The notes beneath the pieces were generated by a model. That model ran no database searches, was not told the origin of the DNA, and saw only the letters and a program-made list of their open reading frames with translations. From Gemmatimonadota bacterium (GTDB taxonomy: Bacteria; Gemmatimonadota; Gemmatimonadetes; Gemmatimonadales; GWC2-71-9), in assembly GCA_003222115.1 (NCBI GenBank), contig QHUL01000070.1, forward strand, positions 1-39,497: a DNA stretch of 39,497 nucleotides. The letters run 5' to 3'. This document shows, one piece after another, positions 34,694-39,497 of this stretch; the stretch's first letter is position 1, and each line of letters opens with the position of its first letter. Made by a program: the position numbers and the translations under genes.

Positions 34694-36186
34694 CCCGCCT
34701 GAATCGTCGTGACCGGAATACCGCGGCCGCGGGCGTACGCCTGCAGCCCCCGCACCCCGCCCTTGAACGAATAGGCCTCGTATCCCGCCCGCTGCATCGC
34801 CTCGGCCAGATATCCGGAGTGCAGGCCAAGCGAGCAGTACAGGATGTAGCGTCGCGTCTTGTCGAGCGCGGGGAAGCGCTCGGCGAGGTCGACCGGATCC
34901 CAGCGCTCCGCCCCCGGCCAGCGCCAGGCCTCGTACTGCTGCGGCTCCCGGCAGTCGAGCACGACGGCGCCGTCCGGGATGTCGGCCGCGAACAGGTACG
35001 GCTGGACGAGGTCCGTCGCGGTGAGCGCCCGCAGGTCGAGGGGCTTGCGCGCGGCCACGGCTTCGTCGAGCACGGCGAGGTTCACGCGCGACTCCTCGTC
35101 CGCCGCGGCTTGCGGGCTCGCGTGCGTAACGGGGCGGCCCTGCTCGATCGCGCAATACTCGCGCACGTGGGCGCTCACCGCGGCGGTGCCGATGGCGCGG
35201 GCACGCGCGATGATTTCGATCTTGTCGAAGCCGATGAGCGGCCGGAGCACCGGCAGGGTCGTCGCCTCGCCGATCGCCCGAAGGTTGTCGAGGGTCTGCG
35301 AGGACACCTGGCCCACGGACTCTCCGGTGACGATCGCGGTGGCCCGCAGCTCGCGCGCCACCGCCTCGGCCGCGCGGTACATCAGCCGCTTGAGCACGAC
35401 CTGCCGGTAGCGCGGCTCAACGGCGCGCCGCAGCTCCTCCAGCGGCCGCGTAAAATCGATCGCGTGGAGCACCGGGCGGTAGCCGTGGCTCCAGCGGTCC
35501 GCCAAGATCTTCGCCACCGAAACGACGGACCGCTCGTACGCCTCGCCGCCCAGGTTGCAGAAGACGTAGTCGAGCGCCACACCGCGCTTGAGGAGGAGCC
35601 ACGCAGCGACCGGTGAGTCGAACCCGCCCGAGAAGAGGCAGACGGCCCGCCCTTCCGCACCGAGCGGCAGGCCGCCCGCGCCCGCCACGTGGTCGCTGAA
35701 GAACAACGCCTCTCCGTCCCGCGCTTCCACGAACACCGTGACGTCGGGGTGGTCGAGGTTCACGTCGCCGTAGCGGTCCAACGCGGCGCCGAGCTGCACC
35801 ATGACGTCCCGGGTGCGGAACGCCTCACGACCGCTGCGGCGCGCCCGCACCGCGAACGTCCGTCCGCGCACGCGCTCGGCGTACACCTGCTCGCCCACGC
35901 GCACGATCTCGTCGAGCGTGGCGGGGCAGCGCGCTTCCACCAGCGACAGGGACGCCGCGCCGAAGACGGTGGCGATCACCCCGGCCGCCGACGCGTCACC
36001 GGCATCGACGAACAGACGACCCCAGCGGTCGCGCACGCTGGCGGCGCACCCCGCCGTGCGCAGCGCGTCGCGCAGGTTCTCCGTGAGGCGCTGCTGGAAG
36101 CGGCGGCGCGTGCGTCGGGCCTTGGTCGCCACCTCGGGCGCCACCCGCACCAGCAGCAGCAGCCGATCCTGCCCGGTTCCGCTCAT
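34690..36186 (-). CDS. thiI: tRNA 4-thiouridine synthase with rhodanese domain
   Basis: A 498-residue sulfurtransferase for s4U8 of tRNA; in some bacteria it also serves thiamine thiazole synthesis. It has an N-terminal ferredoxin-like and THUMP domain (about 1-170), the PP-loop SGGFDS (186-191), VTGESVGQVSSQTLDNL, HVREYCAIEQ with Cys 345, and a C-terminal rhodanese domain with active Cys 451 in LYCSLGLHSG. Both cysteines of the persulfide relay are present, so the E. coli-type mechanism is likely. ATG 36186 is chosen; TTG 36222 in the same frame would add twelve residues. The stop overlaps the tag stop. Confidence 0.93.
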   Translation of the reverse strand: MSGTGQDRLLLLVRVAPEVATKARRTRRRFQQRLTENLRDALRTAGCAASVRDRWGRLFVDAGDASAAGVIATVFGAASLSLVEARCPATLDEIVRVGEQVYAERVRGRTFAVRARRSGREAFRTRDVMVQLGAALDRYGDVNLDHPDVTVFVEARDGEALFFSDHVAGAGGLPLGAEGRAVCLFSGGFDSPVAAWLLLKRGVALDYVFCNLGGEAYERSVVSVAKILADRWSHGYRPVLHAIDFTRPLEELRRAVEPRYRQVVLKRLMYRAAEAVARELRATAIVTGESVGQVSSQTLDNLRAIGEATTLPVLRPLIGFDKIEIIARARAIGTAAVSAHVREYCAIEQGRPVTHASPQAAADEESRVNLAVLDEAVAARKPLDLRALTATDLVQPYLFAADIPDGAVVLDCREPQQYEAWRWPGAERWDPVDLAERFPALDKTRRYILYCSLGLHSGYLAEAMQRAGYEAYSFKGGVRGLQAYARGRGIPVTTIQAG

Positions 36187-36523
36187 ACCGCATAAGAAAC
36201 ACGATTGGCGCCCGTCACTCAACCTTGGGTCAGGCGCCGGGAAACGTCTGGCGCGCCGTGGGGTACGAGAGCGGCTTCCCGGGGCGCGGCGAGCGCCGAC
36301 CGTGCCCCCAGCCGGGTGACCCCCGTCACACCGGCCTTGGCAACTGCCGCTCCAACTTGATGGGACGAGGAATGGATCGCTCGTCGAGTCGCATCGTCCT
36401 CCTCAAGAGCGTCACGGCACTCGGCGGGTTAGAGTTCGAACCGCATAAGAGGGCAACAGGGTGCCCCTCTCCGTCCGTCAAGCACCCCACAGCTTCGCGC
36501 GCCGTGCGCGCGAGGGGGTAGAC
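36187..36523. other. 337-nt divergent intergenic region without a convincing gene
   Basis: Between thiI (minus) and the lipoprotein gene (plus). Two modest hairpins are visible: GGACGA (about 36364) with TCGTCC (about 36396), and GAGGGCA (36449-36455) with TGCCCCTC (36462-36469). A plus-strand frame is open from 36225 to 36521, but it has no Shine-Dalgarno and no family-like sequence. GTTCGAACC at about 36433 is not set in a tRNA arm. A structured 5' leader of the lipoprotein mRNA is possible. Confidence 0.4.
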
Positions 36524-37399
36524 ATGTTCCACACCAGCCGTTCCGCGGCGCGCCGGGCGTGGCTGCCTATGGCACTCGCCGCCGCGGTCGCTTGCAAACA
36601 AGGTCCCGCGCCCGAGGTCCAGGCCAGGCTCGACTCGCTGAACCTCGTCGCTCAGCAACGAGAGCGGATGGTCCAGGAGCTCGCCGACCAGTCGCGGTTC
36701 TTGAGCGAGATCAGCGCCGAGCTCGCCAAGGTGCGCGCACCCATCAAGCAGCTGCGGGTGTCGCGCGAGTCGCCGCTGCGCGCGTCGCGCGACAGCCTGA
36801 TCCAGAGGGTCCGCTTCATCACCGAGAAGGTGAACGCGAGCGACGCCAAGCTGAAGGCGAGCGAGCAGCGGATCAGCGAGCTCAGCACGCTCTCGGACAG
36901 CCTGCGCGCCACGCTCGGGGAGACCGTCACGAATTACCAGACGGTGATCGCCTCCCAGAAGGAGACGATCGACCAGCTGACCGAGCAGATCAACCAGTTC
37001 TCGGCCGATAAGGTCGCGCTGGTGGACTCGGTGAACCAGCTGCAGGACAAGCTGAACACCGTCTACTACGTGATCGGCACCAAGGACGACTTGCTGAAGA
37101 GCGGCATCATCGTGAAGGAAGGGGGCAGCCGCTTCCTCTTCGTCCTGTGGAAGTCGGGCCAGACACTCCAGCCGGCGCGGGAGCTCGACCCCGCCGCATT
37201 CCACGCGATCGACAAGACCAAGGTGACCGAGATCCCCTTCCCGGACGATAAGCCGTACCGCATCGCGTCGCGGCAGGACGTGCGGGGTCTCGCCACCCCG
37301 CCCGGCGACCACGGCGAGATCACGGGCGACCGCCTCAAGATCGCCGACCCCGACGAGTTCTGGAAAACGTCGAAGTTCCTGATCATCGTCGAGAGCTGA
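36524..37399 (+). CDS. Coiled-coil lipoprotein of unknown function
   Basis: A 291-residue protein. The N-terminus has a lipobox-like AAAVACK (Cys 25), so it is probably a lipoprotein. Residues about 28-180 are strongly heptad-like with many Gln, Glu, Ser and Leu (QRERMVQELADQSRFLSEIS, QRISELSTLSDSLRATLGE), forming a long coiled coil. A globular C-terminal part follows (YYVIGTKDDLLKSGIIVKEG ... DPDEFWKTSKFLIIVES). The layout suggests a periplasmic spacer or tether of the envelope. ATG 36524 follows GAGGGGG. A strong terminator follows the stop. Confidence 0.75.
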   Translation: MFHTSRSAARRAWLPMALAAAVACKQGPAPEVQARLDSLNLVAQQRERMVQELADQSRFLSEISAELAKVRAPIKQLRVSRESPLRASRDSLIQRVRFITEKVNASDAKLKASEQRISELSTLSDSLRATLGETVTNYQTVIASQKETIDQLTEQINQFSADKVALVDSVNQLQDKLNTVYYVIGTKDDLLKSGIIVKEGGSRFLFVLWKSGQTLQPARELDPAAFHAIDKTKVTEIPFPDDKPYRIASRQDVRGLATPPGDHGEITGDRLKIADPDEFWKTSKFLIIVES

Positions 37400-37419
37400 G
37401 GGCCGCCTGTTCGAGCGGC

Positions 37420-37452
37420 AAGCCCCACATCACCTGCGGTGATGTGGGGCTT
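37420..37452 (+). terminator. Intrinsic terminator after the lipoprotein gene
   Basis: AAGCCCCACATCACC (37420-37434), loop TGC, GGTGATGTGGGGCTT (37438-37452): a perfect 15-bp stem. It ends 25 nt before the ilvD ATG, which leaves very little room for a separate ilvD promoter and leader. Confidence 0.85.
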
Positions 37453-37477
37453 CGTATTCGCCGTTAGCTTATTCGCC

Positions 37478-39156
<1,679 letters not shown>

Positions 39157-39157
<1 letters not shown>

Positions 39158-39301
39158 GATCCTTCGCGTCCTTTTCTTGCTTTCGCGGAGCGAGCGAGCC
39201 TGTCATCCTGAGCGCCGAAGGCGCGAAGGATCTGCTGTTTTCGTAAACCGCAATCAGATCCTTCGCGTCGCGCGCGTTCCGCGCGCTCGCTCAGGATGAC
39301 A
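39157..39301. repeat. Composite intergenic repeat (TCATCCTGAG/AGATCCTTCGCG type)
   Basis: AGATCCTTCGCGTC occurs directly repeated at 39157-39170 and 39256-39269, with the inverted form CGCGAAGGATCTG at 39222-39234. The outer arms TGTCATCCTGAGCG (39201-39214) and CGCTCAGGATGACA (39288-39301) are perfect inverted repeats. The whole folds into a long cruciform-like hairpin with an extra half copy at its left. It starts in the stop codon of ilvD and lies between convergent genes. It has no coding capacity and looks like a dispersed palindromic repeat. Confidence 0.75.
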
Positions 39302-39338
39302 AGCCGCGGGGCGCCTTTGGGAAAAAAAGGGGGGGAGG

Positions 39339-39497
39339 TCATTGTGGACGCGGAGGTTCGGGAAACCAGTGGGCCGCCAGGTCCCCCCACGTGGGGTTTT
39401 TCTCTTCGATCAACTCGATCTTTCGTGAGCGAACCCAGCCCTTGAGCTGCTTCTCCCGGGCGATGGCATCGCGCACATCGCCAAAGTCTTCGAAGTA
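39339..39497 (-). CDS. GIY-YIG nuclease family protein, 5' part outside window
   Basis: The last 52 codons of a gene entering from the right. They read YFEDFGDVRDAIAREKQLKG followed by WVRSRKIELIEEKNPTWGDLA. This is the C-terminal half of the small UPF0213/YhbQ-type GIY-YIG proteins (EFxDxxxAIxREKQLKxWxRxxKxxLIExxNPxWxDL). The GIY-YIG core itself lies beyond the window edge. These stand-alone nucleases are of uncertain function and often spread horizontally. Confidence 0.78.
   Translation of the reverse strand, partial: YFEDFGDVRDAIAREKQLKGWVRSRKIELIEEKNPTWGDLAAHWFPEPPRPQ

Noticed and set aside
36433-36441. GTTCGAACC resembling a tRNA T-loop
   Set aside because: The flanking bases do not form a T stem, and no acceptor or anticodon arm fits at the right distances on either strand.
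36225-36521. 98-codon plus-strand frame between thiI and the lipoprotein gene
   Set aside because: No ribosome-binding site, mixed low-complexity sequence and no family resemblance; more likely an untranslated leader.

Overview
This GC-rich window is densely packed, with many 4-nt start/stop overlaps. It looks like a chromosomal segment of a soil or sediment bacterium. The gene content (a very large BNR/Asp-box surface protein, a PE-ligase-polymerase LigD with Ku, a bTHX-like ribosomal protein, an EF-P with a PGN loop, many small secreted proteins of unknown function) fits Gemmatimonadota or a similar phylum. That is inference: no rRNA, tRNA or phylogenetic marker is present. No rRNA, tRNA, CRISPR array, transposase or prophage gene was seen.

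Layout. 1-2.6 kb: end of an MFS transporter facing an L-lactate permease, with a perfect palindrome between them. 2.7-6 kb: a secreted DUF4399 protein diverging from a membrane protein/His-Met-rich protein pair that may handle metal. 6-8.1 kb: a JAMM-like secreted protein coupled to a PEBP protein, then a secreted metallo-beta-lactamase-fold hydrolase. 8.1-10.1 kb: agmatine-to-putrescine operon (aguB-aguA). 10.2-10.6 kb: a four-helix-bundle (23S IVS type) gene bounded by inverted repeats. 10.6-12.8 kb: an MFS transporter and a PEP mutase/isocitrate lyase family enzyme. 12.8-17.6 kb: gltB behind a promoter, a 25-codon leader rich in Leu/Ile/Val, and a terminator with a competing antiterminator. 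17.6-22.7 kb: methyltransferase, small unknown protein, a membrane-anchored LAS-type peptidase candidate and a 1109-residue BNR protein. 23-29.6 kb: ACT protein, then a DNA-repair block in which ligD-bTHX-hypothetical-dinB diverges from ku-merR/TPR. 29.6-30.1 kb: a second promoter/leader/terminator unit ahead of a tiny membrane protein. 30.1-34 kb: a tight operon efp, alpha/beta hydrolase, EVE, RuBisCO-like protein, cupin, DUF72. 34.1-36.2 kb: tag and thiI, whose stop codons share one CTAG. 36.5-39.5 kb: coiled-coil lipoprotein, ilvD, an intergenic repeat and the end of a GIY-YIG nuclease gene.

Two systems stand out. First, a putative branched-chain amino acid attenuator sits ahead of glutamate synthase rather than an ilv/leu operon, with ilvD in the same window. 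Second, a RuBisCO-like protein overlaps a cupin gene. That arrangement recalls the methylthioadenosine-isoprenoid shunt of Rhodospirillum rubrum, but here it lies inside an operon headed by efp. The IVS-like unit at 10.2 kb and the repeated loss of canonical start codons at NTAG overlaps (dinB and the alpha/beta hydrolase) also deserve attention.
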